Positions 1-5,381 of a stretch of DNA of 5,865 bases are shown here, piece by piece. The notes under the pieces were generated by a model. It did not search any database. It was not told the DNA's origin and saw only the letters and a program-made list of their open reading frames with translations. Origin of the DNA: an uncultured Clostridia bacterium (GTDB lineage: Bacteria; Bacillota; Clostridia; UBA1381); assembly GCA_934463455.1 (NCBI GenBank), contig CAKSJU010000117.1, forward strand, positions 1 to 5,865, in the 5' to 3' direction. Each line of letters starts with the position of its first letter. Within the stretch, counting starts at the first letter, position 1. The position numbers and the translations under genes were made by a program.

Positions 1-44
1 TTTACTATTCCGTCTTTTAATATTCTTTGTTTTAGCAATTCCAC
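1..44 (-). CDS. xpt: Probable xanthine phosphoribosyltransferase, N-terminal fragment (cut by window edge)
   Basis: From a GTG at 44-42 the minus strand is open to the window edge and reads MELLKQRILKDGIVK. This resembles the start of bacterial Xpt proteins (B. subtilis Xpt begins MEALKRKIEEEGVVL). Xpt is a cytoplasmic purine-salvage enzyme that converts xanthine and PRPP to XMP. Only 15 residues are visible, so neither the PRPP-binding motif nor the catalytic core can be checked. The start rests on the family-like N-terminus and on an AGGAGG 11 nt upstream, which is a long spacing. An ATG only 1 nt after that site opens another frame (MVPSGIAKTK...) with no recognisable family. The gene has its own promoter and leader and follows the terminator of the GerMN gene. 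The identification comes from a short pattern match and is moderate. Confidence 0.55.
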   Translation of the reverse strand, partial: MELLKQRILKDGIV

Positions 45-55
45 TCGGAACCATG

Positions 56-61
56 CCTCCT
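56..61 (-). promoter_or_regulatory. Ribosome-binding site AGGAGG of the probable xpt gene
   Basis: The minus strand reads AGGAGG, a perfect anti-Shine-Dalgarno match. It ends 11 nt before the GTG at 44 and 1 nt before an out-of-frame ATG at 54-52. The ATG is too close for normal initiation and the GTG is slightly far. The GTG is chosen because only its frame gives a recognisable protein. Confidence 0.6.
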
Positions 62-65
62 ATAT

Positions 66-77
66 ATGTCTTTTGTA
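66..77 (-). repeat. 12-bp direct repeat, copy 2 (xpt leader)
   Basis: The minus strand reads TACAAAAGACAT, identical to the copy at 114-125 and starting 48 bp away. This copy lies 4 bp upstream of the AGGAGG. With its partner it brackets the dyad at 82-109. The role is unknown. It could be an operator half or part of an alternative RNA fold, or it could be chance in AT-rich DNA. Confidence 0.5.
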
Positions 78-81
78 TAGC

Positions 82-109
82 TAATTGTAAAACTAAAGTT
101 TCACAATTA
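82..109 (-). promoter_or_regulatory. Dyad/hairpin in the xpt leader
   Basis: TAATTGT (82-88) pairs with ACAATTA (103-109), and the inner bases pair further (90-93 with 98-101), leaving a 4-nt loop. On the minus-strand RNA the one mismatch becomes a G-U wobble, giving a nearly continuous 12-pair stem. It lies between the predicted transcription start and the ribosome-binding site, so it could be an operator or an RNA hairpin. It is not followed by a T-run and is unlikely to be a terminator. It does not contain the conserved elements of the purine riboswitch often found upstream of xpt in Firmicutes. Confidence 0.5.
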
Positions 110-113
110 ACCA

Positions 114-125
114 ATGTCTTTTGTA
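114..125 (-). repeat. 12-bp direct repeat, copy 1 (near xpt transcription start)
   Basis: This is an exact copy of TACAAAAGACAT at 66-77. It lies just downstream of the predicted -10 box (128-133), so it would span the transcription start. Flanking bases differ on both sides, so the identity is exactly 12 bp. Confidence 0.5.
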
Positions 126-127
126 AT

Positions 128-156
128 ATAGTAATACAAAATTTGACATAATGCAA
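128..156 (-). promoter_or_regulatory. Predicted sigma-A promoter of xpt
   Basis: On the minus strand the -35 is TTGCAT (156-151), followed by a 17-nt spacer and the -10 TACTAT (133-128). Each hexamer is close to consensus and the spacer is ideal. The predicted transcription start is near 121, which gives a leader of about 75 nt before the GTG. The promoter sits right after the GerMN terminator, as expected for an independent unit. Confidence 0.6.
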
Positions 157-191
157 TACTTTTTTCAATAATTTGTTTATTTTTGCATAAA

Positions 192-230
192 AATATGTCC
201 CGGCAATATATTTTTTTGCCGAGACATATT
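192..230 (-). terminator. Rho-independent terminator of the GerMN gene
   Basis: The hairpin arms are 192-206 and 216-230: 8 pairs (AATATGTC/GACATATT), one C-A mismatch, then 6 pairs (CGGCAA/TTGCCG), with a 9-nt AT-rich loop. In the minus direction the stem runs into five T's. It begins 4 nt after the GerMN stop codon, so it ends that transcript before the xpt promoter. Confidence 0.85.
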
Positions 231-234
231 AAAA

Positions 235-1158
235 TCAATCATTTTCAATCAAGCTTTCGTTCCTTGAAAACATCCCGCTTATCAATACACTTCCGAAAGA
301 ATCGCTCTTTTTACCATCTATCAAAAACTGCACATTTGTGACAGTATCCAGTTCGGTAAGCGAATTGACAATTGAATAAATCGCATTTTTTTCTTTTTCG
401 CCGCTGCCGGAATTTTTACCTACAAATCCCGAGGCAAAATTCACAAAACAGGTTCCGTCCGTGGTTTGCACCGAGATAATCGATGTGTCGGACGACAGAA
501 CGCTTTCAAGCTCCGGATTTTTAGGTCCTTCTATCAATCCGTTTAATATATACTGCTCAATGGGCTGCGAATCGGTCATTTTAATTGCTCTGATTTCTTT
601 TTTCAAAAGCTTTGTTTTACTGTCCGTAAAATAAAGAGCTACATATTTGTTTTCCGTTCCGTCAATATCCTTTTCCACATTTATATCATCACCCGACATA
701 AATCCGAGCAGATTACCGTCCGGACCGACAATTTCGCTCGAATCGACAGTAACTCTTACATAATTAATTCCCGGGAGCTGACACAAAGTTTTTACGACCG
801 CATATGCTGCAAAAGCATTTTTTGTTGAATCATCTGTCAAAAAATCATTTGAAAAATCAACGGTTACATGGCTTTTTTCCTTTATGACGGAATTAACCTT
901 TGTTTTTTTATCCATTATTCCGGTATTTTTTGTACTTCCCTTTATAATCTGTTCAAGCACCTTATCCAGAATGTCATCCCGGTCTCCGTATTTTATATTC
1001 TGTTCCTCTGCAACCAGCGTAGATTCTTTATTATTAAAAAAGTACAAATTCAAGCTGACCGAATCTTTTAATGCGTTTCGGCGATAATACCTTATTCCGA
1101 ACAATCCCGCAATTGCCGCAATTATTATCAAAATGATAATCATTATTCTTTTTTTCAT
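235..1158 (-). CDS. Membrane-anchored protein with two GerMN domains (GerM-like)
   Basis: This 307-residue protein starts at MKKRIM. Residues about 5-22 form one strongly hydrophobic segment with no lipobox cysteine, followed by the basic stretch RYYRR, so an N-terminal membrane anchor with the rest outside the membrane is likely. Two similar halves follow: GerMN domain 1 at about 35-145 (motifs VTVDFSNDF and VRVTVDSS) and GerMN domain 2 at about 172-285 (motifs CFVNFASGF and VQFLIDG). B. subtilis GerM also has two such domains. It is a lipoprotein needed for sporulation and germination, and acts with the channel joining mother cell and forespore. I infer a related role here; GerMN domains also occur in other envelope proteins. 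The start at 1158 is chosen over an ATG 13 codons upstream because AAAGGAGG lies 6 nt before it and the upstream ATG has no ribosome-binding site. The stop is TGA. The gene appears to stand alone, with a terminator on each side. Confidence 0.85.
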   Translation of the reverse strand: MKKRIMIIILIIIAAIAGLFGIRYYRRNALKDSVSLNLYFFNNKESTLVAEEQNIKYGDRDDILDKVLEQIIKGSTKNTGIMDKKTKVNSVIKEKSHVTVDFSNDFLTDDSTKNAFAAYAVVKTLCQLPGINYVRVTVDSSEIVGPDGNLLGFMSGDDINVEKDIDGTENKYVALYFTDSKTKLLKKEIRAIKMTDSQPIEQYILNGLIEGPKNPELESVLSSDTSIISVQTTDGTCFVNFASGFVGKNSGSGEKEKNAIYSIVNSLTELDTVTNVQFLIDGKKSDSFGSVLISGMFSRNESLIEND

Positions 1159-1164
1159 TCGGTT

Positions 1165-1172
1165 CCTCCTTT
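1165..1172 (-). promoter_or_regulatory. Ribosome-binding site that fixes the GerMN start
   Basis: The minus strand reads AAAGGAGG, and its GGAGG ends 6 nt before the ATG at 1158-1156. This site lies inside the longer reading frame beginning at 1197, so it argues that the longer start is not used. Confidence 0.85.
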
Positions 1173-1246
1173 CGGCGAAGCTGTACCTAAGTTCCATACT
1201 TAAAATTCCCGAAGCAAAAATAAGAAACTTCCTCCGGCAAGATAAA

Positions 1247-1252
1247 ATTATA
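1247..1252 (-). promoter_or_regulatory. Candidate -10 box of the GerMN gene
   Basis: An exact TATAAT lies about 90 nt upstream of the GerMN start and beyond the upstream operon's terminator. The hexamer 17 nt further upstream is ATATTT, a poor sigma-A -35 box. A sporulation sigma factor would be plausible for a GerM-like gene, but I could not find a good match to the sigma-E or sigma-G consensus. The position is credible and the sigma class is undecided. Confidence 0.35.
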
Positions 1253-1305
1253 CACGATAAATATTACAAAAATATTAAAAACTCACAATATCAACAAATT
1301 CAAAT

Positions 1306-1349
1306 AAAAAATATGCAGCGCATACGTTTTTATTTGTACACGCTGCATA
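1306..1349 (-). terminator. Rho-independent terminator of the cyclophilin operon
   Basis: TATGCAGCG (1312-1320) pairs with CGCTGCATA (1341-1349), a 9-bp GC-containing stem. Three more inner pairs (TAC/GTA) are possible across a small internal loop. In the minus direction the stem is followed by six T's (1311-1306). It begins 5 nt after the stop codon of the second cyclophilin gene. Confidence 0.9.
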
Positions 1350-1354
1350 AACAT

Positions 1355-1828
1355 TTAAATCAATTTAATATATTCAATAACCTGCGGCTCAATTGGTGCA
1401 TCGGAAAAGTCGGTTGCGGTTTCCGCAATTTCATCCAAAACCTCCAAACCCTCGGTAATTTTTCCGAATGCCGCATATTGTCCGTCCAAATGCGGTGCAT
1501 CCTTGTGCATAATAAAGAACTGACTTGACGCACTGTCCGGGAACATTGTTCTCGCCATGGAAAGAACGCCGCGGGTATGTTTTAAATCATTTTTTACGCC
1601 GTTTGCTTCAAATTCTCCCTTTATTGAATCCGCTTCTTTATGATTTCCGTCAGCCGTAAAGCCGCCGCCCTGAATCATAAAATCCTTTATGACACGATGA
1701 AAAATTAATCCTTCAAAGAAATTTTTTTCAATCAATTTAACAAAATTATCAACGGTTATCGGTGCGATTTCGGGATAAAGTTCGCCGCGCATAACCTTGC
1801 CGTTTTTCATTTTTATTTCTATATTCAT
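1355..1828 (-). CDS. Cytoplasmic cyclophilin-type peptidyl-prolyl cis-trans isomerase
   Basis: This 157-residue single-domain cyclophilin catalyses cis-trans isomerisation of the peptide bond before proline. It has no signal peptide or membrane segment, so it should act in the cytoplasm. Family motifs are FHRVIKDFMIQGGG (43-56), GEFEANG (71-77), SASSQFFIMH (99-108) and LDGQYAAFG (114-122). By alignment with human CypA, catalytic Arg55 is Arg45, Phe60 is Phe50, Gln63 is Gln53 and Phe113 is Phe105. The CypA Trp121 position is His113 and His126 is Tyr118. Loss of that Trp is common in bacterial enzymes and usually lowers cyclosporin binding. AGGAGG (1839-1834) lies 5 nt before the ATG. The gene follows its lipoprotein paralogue by 17 nt and has no promoter of its own in the gap. 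It is the last gene before a strong terminator. Confidence 0.95.
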   Translation of the reverse strand: MNIEIKMKNGKVMRGELYPEIAPITVDNFVKLIEKNFFEGLIFHRVIKDFMIQGGGFTADGNHKEADSIKGEFEANGVKNDLKHTRGVLSMARTMFPDSASSQFFIMHKDAPHLDGQYAAFGKITEGLEVLDEIAETATDFSDAPIEPQVIEYIKLI

Positions 1829-1845
1829 TTTAGCCTCCTATCTTT

Positions 1846-2511
1846 TTACTCAGCATTACCATTTATTGTAACCGATTTTATAACAACAAATTCTTCCGGA
1901 ACGTCATCCATACCGAGCTCCGGAACGGATTTCGTTTTCATTTCCGCAATTTTATCTATAACCTCAAGACCATCGGTAATTTTACCGAATGCCGCATATT
2001 GCCCGTCAAGCGACGGATAATCCTGATGCATAATAAAGAACTGGCTTGAAGCACTGTTCGGGTCGGAGGTGCGTGCCATTGAGATTACACCTCTGGTATG
2101 CTTCAAATCATTTTTAAATCCGTTTGAAGTAAATTCGCCCTTTATCGGTGTTGCTTCTTTAGGGGTAAAGTTTTTATCCATTCCACCGCCCTGAATCATA
2201 AATCCCGGGATAACTCTGTGGAATATAAGTCCCGTATAAAAGCCCTCCTTTGCAAGCTTAATAAAGTTATTCACCGTCTCGGGCGCAACATCGGGATAGA
2301 GCTCGCCTTTCATTACATCACCGTTTTCAAGTTCAATTGTGAAACCGACTTTATTTGCATACAAATCCTTTGTTTCGTTCTCACTCTTTGCCGTTGCCGA
2401 CGGTAACGGCGAGGCTGTTGCCTCATTGTTTTCCGCCTTTTTATTTCCGCATGCTGTCGCTGTCACAACAAGCATTGTCAATGCCAATAATGCCGTAAAA
2501 AATCTTTTCAT
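1846..2511 (-). CDS. Lipoprotein cyclophilin-type peptidyl-prolyl cis-trans isomerase
   Basis: This 221-residue protein begins with a lipoprotein signal peptide: MKR, a hydrophobic core (4-17), then TATAC with Cys21 as the likely lipidated residue. An Ala/Ser/Thr/Glu-rich linker (about 22-52) leads to a cyclophilin domain (about 55-218). Motifs are FHRVIPGFMIQGGG (97-110), SASSQFFIMH (153-162) and LDGQYAAFG (168-176). CypA Arg55, Phe60, Gln63 and Phe113 correspond to Arg99, Phe104, Gln107 and Phe159; Trp121 is Ser167. It should sit on the outer face of the membrane and help fold exported proteins. Its substrates are unknown. The start at 2511 is chosen over an ATG 12 codons upstream because it begins a typical signal peptide and has GGAG 7 nt before it, while the longer form would put charged residues before the signal. 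It shares long identical blocks with the downstream cyclophilin, so the pair probably arose by tandem duplication. Confidence 0.93.
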   Translation of the reverse strand: MKRFFTALLALTMLVVTATACGNKKAENNEATASPLPSATAKSENETKDLYANKVGFTIELENGDVMKGELYPDVAPETVNNFIKLAKEGFYTGLIFHRVIPGFMIQGGGMDKNFTPKEATPIKGEFTSNGFKNDLKHTRGVISMARTSDPNSASSQFFIMHQDYPSLDGQYAAFGKITDGLEVIDKIAEMKTKSVPELGMDDVPEEFVVIKSVTINGNAE

Positions 2512-2518
2512 AATTAAT

Positions 2519-2522
2519 CTCC
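2519..2522 (-). promoter_or_regulatory. Ribosome-binding site GGAG of the lipoprotein cyclophilin
   Basis: GGAG on the minus strand lies 7 nt before the ATG at 2511-2509. It falls inside the longer alternative frame from 2547 and so supports the shorter start, which opens directly with the signal peptide. Confidence 0.7.
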
Positions 2523-2547
2523 ATTCCGCCGTCCTGCTCCGGCACAA

Positions 2548-2553
2548 ATTATA
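2548..2553 (-). promoter_or_regulatory. Candidate -10 box of the cyclophilin operon
   Basis: An exact TATAAT on the minus strand lies 36 nt upstream of the lipoprotein cyclophilin start. No good -35 hexamer sits 16-18 nt upstream; that stretch falls within the palindrome at 2563-2589. The promoter may be weak or activator-dependent, or the operon may be read from gyrA. Confidence 0.4.
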
Positions 2554-2562
2554 TTTAAACTT

Positions 2563-2589
2563 CTCTTATCCGCAGGAAAATGATAAGAG
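2563..2589. repeat. Inverted repeat upstream of the cyclophilin operon (hairpin C)
   Basis: CTCTTATC (2563-2570) and GATAAGAG (2582-2589) form a perfect 8-bp inverted repeat with an 11-nt loop. It overlaps the -35 region of the candidate promoter at 2548-2553, so it could be an operator. It could equally be the third member of the hairpin cluster. No T-run follows on either strand. Confidence 0.55.
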
Positions 2590-2600
2590 CTTAAAACATC

Positions 2601-2638
2601 CCTGTGCGTTTTTCGAGCAAAGCAAGGAAACGCACAGG
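2601..2638. repeat. Perfect 11-bp inverted repeat (hairpin B)
   Basis: CCTGTGCGTTT (2601-2611) and AAACGCACAGG (2628-2638) match without error around a 16-nt loop. In the minus direction the stem is followed only by GATGTTTTAA, so it is at best a weak terminator for gyrA. The purine-rich loop (GAGCAAAGCAAGG) and clean arms look like a dispersed repeat element, but a genome search is needed to say so. Confidence 0.6.
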
Positions 2639-2652
2639 CAATTAAATCTGCC

Positions 2653-2693
2653 GGAAGCTTAACGTGAAGTGAAGTTTCACATTAAAAGCTTCC
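2653..2693. repeat. Long hairpin just after gyrA (hairpin A)
   Basis: GGAAGCTT (2653-2660) pairs with AAGCTTCC (2686-2693). Inside, GTGAA (2664-2668) pairs with TTCAC (2676-2680), so the element folds as a two-part stem. It starts 9 nt after the gyrA stop codon. No T-run follows in the minus direction, so it is not a standard Rho-independent terminator. It could protect the gyrA mRNA 3' end or be a repeat element. Confidence 0.6.
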
Positions 2694-2702
2694 TTTCATA
2701 TT

Positions 2703-5201
2703 CTATTCTTCGGAGCTTTCCTCGCCGCCGTCTTCTTCCGTAATTTCGTCTTCCGGCTCACGGTCGGTCTTTGTCATGCTTACCACTGTAACGTCGTCGG
2801 CAAGCTTCATTATGCGAACACCTTGAGTTTGTCTGCCGAAAGTGCTGATTTCGTCGGCGTGCATTCTTATAACGATTCCGTCGGAGGTAATCATCATAAT
2901 ATCATCGTCATCCTTAACCGTTGCAACTCCTGCAATTTTACCGGTTTTTTCGGTTATTTTATAAGTGAAAATACCCTTGCCGCCTCTTGTCTGAATTTTG
3001 TATTCATCAAGTGCGGTACGCTTTCCGCAGCCCTTCTCGGTTACGACAAGCAATTCTTCGTCCAAAGCAGCCACGCATGCGCCAACAACATAATCGCCGT
3101 CTTTAAGTCTTATGCCGCGTACACCTCTCGTAGCTCTGCCCATCGGGCGGACATCCTTTTCCGCAAAACGTATTGCTATACCCTCATGCGTACCTATCAA
3201 AATCGACTGTTTTCCGTCGGTGAGCGCAACCTTTATAAGCTCATCGTCCTCAACAAGCTCAATAGCGCGCAAGCCGCCCGAGCGTATTCTGGAGTAATCC
3301 ATAAGGTCGGTCTTTTTAACAGTTCCGTTTTTCGTCACAAAGGTCAGATACTTGCCGTCCTCAAATTCCTCAATCGGAATCATTGCGGTTATTTTCTCTC
3401 CGTTTTCAAGCGGCAAAAGGTTTACTATAGCCGTTCCCTTTGCCTGTCTGCCGGATTCCGGAATTTGATAGCCTTTCAATCTGTAAACTATACCTCTTGT
3501 GCTGAAGAACAAAATAGTATGGTGTGTAGAGGTAGTGAACAAATGCTCCACAAAATCCTCTTCACGGGTAGTCATTCCGGATATTCCGCGTCCGCCCCTG
3601 TGCTGCGATTTATAAGTATCTACCGGCATTCTCTTTGTATATCCGTTATGCGTCACGGTAATTACAACCTGTTCTTCTTCAATCAGGTCTTCGTCCTCCA
3701 AATCAGTGCTTATCATGCTGATTTCACTGCGGCGTTCATCTCCGTATTTGTCCTTTATTCTGATTAAATCATCCTTGACAATTTTCAAAACAAGAGATTC
3801 GTCCGCAAGTATCTTACGGTATTCATCAATCTTTTGCATGGTTTCGGCATAATCTTCTTCAATTTTTTCACGTTCCAAGCCCGACAGTCTTCCGAGCGGC
3901 ATTTGAACGATTGCCGTTGACTGCACATCCGAAAGAGAAAACCGCTCTGTCAGATTTTGCTTAGCGTCCGGGATTGATTTTGACGAACGTATAATACTTA
4001 TTACTTCATCTATATTATCTATCGCAATTCTGTAACCCTCAAGCAAATGAGCATGGTTTTCACATTCCGCAAGGTCATGCTTTGTACGGCGGGTGATAAC
4101 ATCCTCCTGGTGCGCCACATATTGGTCTATTATCTCGCGCAAATTCAGTATTTTCGGCTTTTTATCAACCAGCGCAAGCATTATAACTCCGAACGTTTCC
4201 TGCATCTGCGTAAGCTTATATAAATTGTTAAGCACAACATGCGCATTTGCATCACGCTTCAGATTTATAATAAGACGCATATTTTCATCCGATTCGTCTC
4301 TTGAGGAGGTAATACCGTCTATTTTTCCGTCACGAACAAGCTCGTTTATATACTTATTAAGGCGCGACTTATTTACCTGATAGGGAAGCTCGGTAACAAT
4401 AATACGATTATTTTCCTCCTCTATTTCCGCTCTTGCACGGACAATAAGTCTGCCGCGTCCGGTTGTATAAGCGTTTCTTATGCCGCTTTTGCCCATAATA
4501 ATTCCGCCTGTCGGAAAATCCGGCCCCTTAATATATTCCATCAATTCATCAATGGTAATTTCCGGGTCGTCAATCACAGCAATAATTCCGTCTATGGTTT
4601 CTTTTAAGTTATGCGGCGGAATATTTGTAGCCATGCCGACAGCAATTCCCGAAGAGCCGTTTACAAGCAAATTCGGAAATCTTGCCGGAAGAACATCCGG
4701 CTCTTTTCTTTTATCATCATAGTTCGGTACAAAATCAACCGTATCTTTTTTTATATCCAAAAGCATTTCGGCAGAAATTTTTGCCATTTTCGCTTCCGTA
4801 TATCTGTAAGCAGCGGCAGGGTCTCCGTCCACCGAACCAAAGTTTCCTTTTCCGCGCACCAACGGGTATCTTAGCGAAAAATCCTGAGCAAGACGTACCA
4901 TTGCATCATAAACGGACGCGTCACCGTGAGGATGATAATGACCCAGCACCGAGCCGACCGTCGTAGCCGATTTTCTGAAATCATTCTCGTAAAACAAATT
5001 TGATTCATACATATCATATAAAATACGCCTGTGAACCGGCTTTAACCCGTCTCTTACATCCGGAAGCGCACGGCTTACTATAACGCTCATGGCATAATCT
5101 ATATATGACTGTTTCATCTCCGAATTAAGCTCAACATCCACTATTTTTTGATTTTCCAGTGCGGACATATCGAACTCTTTCTCTTTAGACTTTTTAGCCA
5201 T
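2703..5201 (-). CDS. gyrA: DNA gyrase subunit A
   Basis: This 832-residue GyrA is close to the usual length (B. subtilis about 821). With GyrB it forms the A2B2 gyrase that introduces negative supercoils using ATP; GyrA cuts and rejoins DNA and wraps it. The N-terminal breakage-reunion domain (about 30-500) carries HPHGD (90-94) and the catalytic Tyr134 in AAAYRYTEAKM. The C-terminal pinwheel (about 515-810) has the GyrA box as QHRGGRG (533-539) and a second similar blade motif QTRGGKG (737-743), which marks it as GyrA rather than ParC. An acidic tail of about 20 residues ends the protein. At the quinolone site Ala95 replaces E. coli Ser83, and Asp99 keeps Asp87. Arg116 and Lys118 replace E. 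coli Asp104 and Gln106. GGAGG lies 7 nt before the ATG and the stop is TAG. It has its own promoter. gyrB is not directly upstream, since an AraC-type gene and terminator are there. Confidence 0.98.
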   Translation of the reverse strand: MAKKSKEKEFDMSALENQKIVDVELNSEMKQSYIDYAMSVIVSRALPDVRDGLKPVHRRILYDMYESNLFYENDFRKSATTVGSVLGHYHPHGDASVYDAMVRLAQDFSLRYPLVRGKGNFGSVDGDPAAAYRYTEAKMAKISAEMLLDIKKDTVDFVPNYDDKRKEPDVLPARFPNLLVNGSSGIAVGMATNIPPHNLKETIDGIIAVIDDPEITIDELMEYIKGPDFPTGGIIMGKSGIRNAYTTGRGRLIVRARAEIEEENNRIIVTELPYQVNKSRLNKYINELVRDGKIDGITSSRDESDENMRLIINLKRDANAHVVLNNLYKLTQMQETFGVIMLALVDKKPKILNLREIIDQYVAHQEDVITRRTKHDLAECENHAHLLEGYRIAIDNIDEVISIIRSSKSIPDAKQNLTERFSLSDVQSTAIVQMPLGRLSGLEREKIEEDYAETMQKIDEYRKILADESLVLKIVKDDLIRIKDKYGDERRSEISMISTDLEDEDLIEEEQVVITVTHNGYTKRMPVDTYKSQHRGGRGISGMTTREEDFVEHLFTTSTHHTILFFSTRGIVYRLKGYQIPESGRQAKGTAIVNLLPLENGEKITAMIPIEEFEDGKYLTFVTKNGTVKKTDLMDYSRIRSGGLRAIELVEDDELIKVALTDGKQSILIGTHEGIAIRFAEKDVRPMGRATRGVRGIRLKDGDYVVGACVAALDEELLVVTEKGCGKRTALDEYKIQTRGGKGIFTYKITEKTGKIAGVATVKDDDDIMMITSDGIVIRMHADEISTFGRQTQGVRIMKLADDVTVVSMTKTDREPEDEITEEDGGEESSEE

Positions 5202-5261
5202 TTAAAAACCTCCAATAAATCTATGGGTATTCATATACACCCAAAATTCCCTTTTTATAAT

Positions 5262-5290
5262 ATTGTATCACAAATTATCAAAAAAATCAA
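5262..5290 (-). promoter_or_regulatory. Predicted sigma-A promoter of gyrA
   Basis: On the minus strand the -35 is TTGATT (5290-5285), followed by a 17-nt spacer and the -10 TACAAT (5267-5262). A TG one base upstream of the -10 makes it an extended -10 (TGATACAAT). The leader to the gyrA ATG would be about 55 nt and contains an imperfect dyad (GGGT at 5225-5228, ACCC at 5239-5242). This is the strongest promoter in the window. Confidence 0.8.
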
Positions 5291-5338
5291 GCCTTTTACC
5301 GTTTTTTTGTACAAGTAAACCCCCTGCCGAAAACATAC

Positions 5339-5381
5339 AAAAAGCCGTTTTAGAGCACATTTTGCCCTCAAACGACTTTTT
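5339..5381 (-). terminator. Terminator after the AraC-type gene (possibly bidirectional)
   Basis: AAAAAG (5339-5344) pairs with CTTTTT (5376-5381). Beyond one mismatch CGTTT (5346-5350) pairs with AAACG (5370-5374), and GAG (5353-5355) with CTC (5367-5369). The A-tract and T-tract form the outer stem, so it can work in either direction. It overlaps the TAA stop of the AraC-type gene and lies about 50 nt before the gyrA promoter, separating the two units. Confidence 0.8.

Noticed and set aside
45..190. Purine riboswitch upstream of xpt
   Set aside because: I looked for the conserved junction and loop elements on the minus strand and found none. The leader is also very AT-rich and only about 75 nt long from the predicted start.
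1159..1197. Longer GerMN start (13 extra residues)
   Set aside because: There is no ribosome-binding site before this ATG, and a perfect AAAGGAGG sits inside the extension, placed for the start at 1158.
1133..1528. A 131-codon open frame on the plus strand
   Set aside because: It crosses the end of the cyclophilin gene, its terminator and the GerMN leader, and its translation is a low-complexity product of AT-rich DNA.
2512..2547. Longer lipoprotein cyclophilin start (12 extra residues)
   Set aside because: It would put charged residues ahead of a normal signal peptide. The shorter start has GGAG at 7 nt.
2601..2638. Hairpin B as the standard terminator of gyrA
   Set aside because: The stem is good, but only four T's follow after GATG, and none on the other strand, so terminator function is not well supported.
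2823..3767. A 314-codon open frame on the plus strand
   Set aside because: It lies entirely opposite gyrA, whose protein is conserved throughout. Its translation resembles no known family and is best explained as an antisense shadow.
2703..5201. ParC (topoisomerase IV subunit A) instead of GyrA
   Set aside because: The C-terminal domain has the GyrA box (QHRGGRG) and a full-length pinwheel with FVEHLF...GYQIPESGRQAKG, as in GyrA of B. subtilis.
5307..5314. TTGTACAA 8-bp palindrome upstream of the gyrA promoter
   Set aside because: It is too short and too AT-rich to claim as an operator without conservation.
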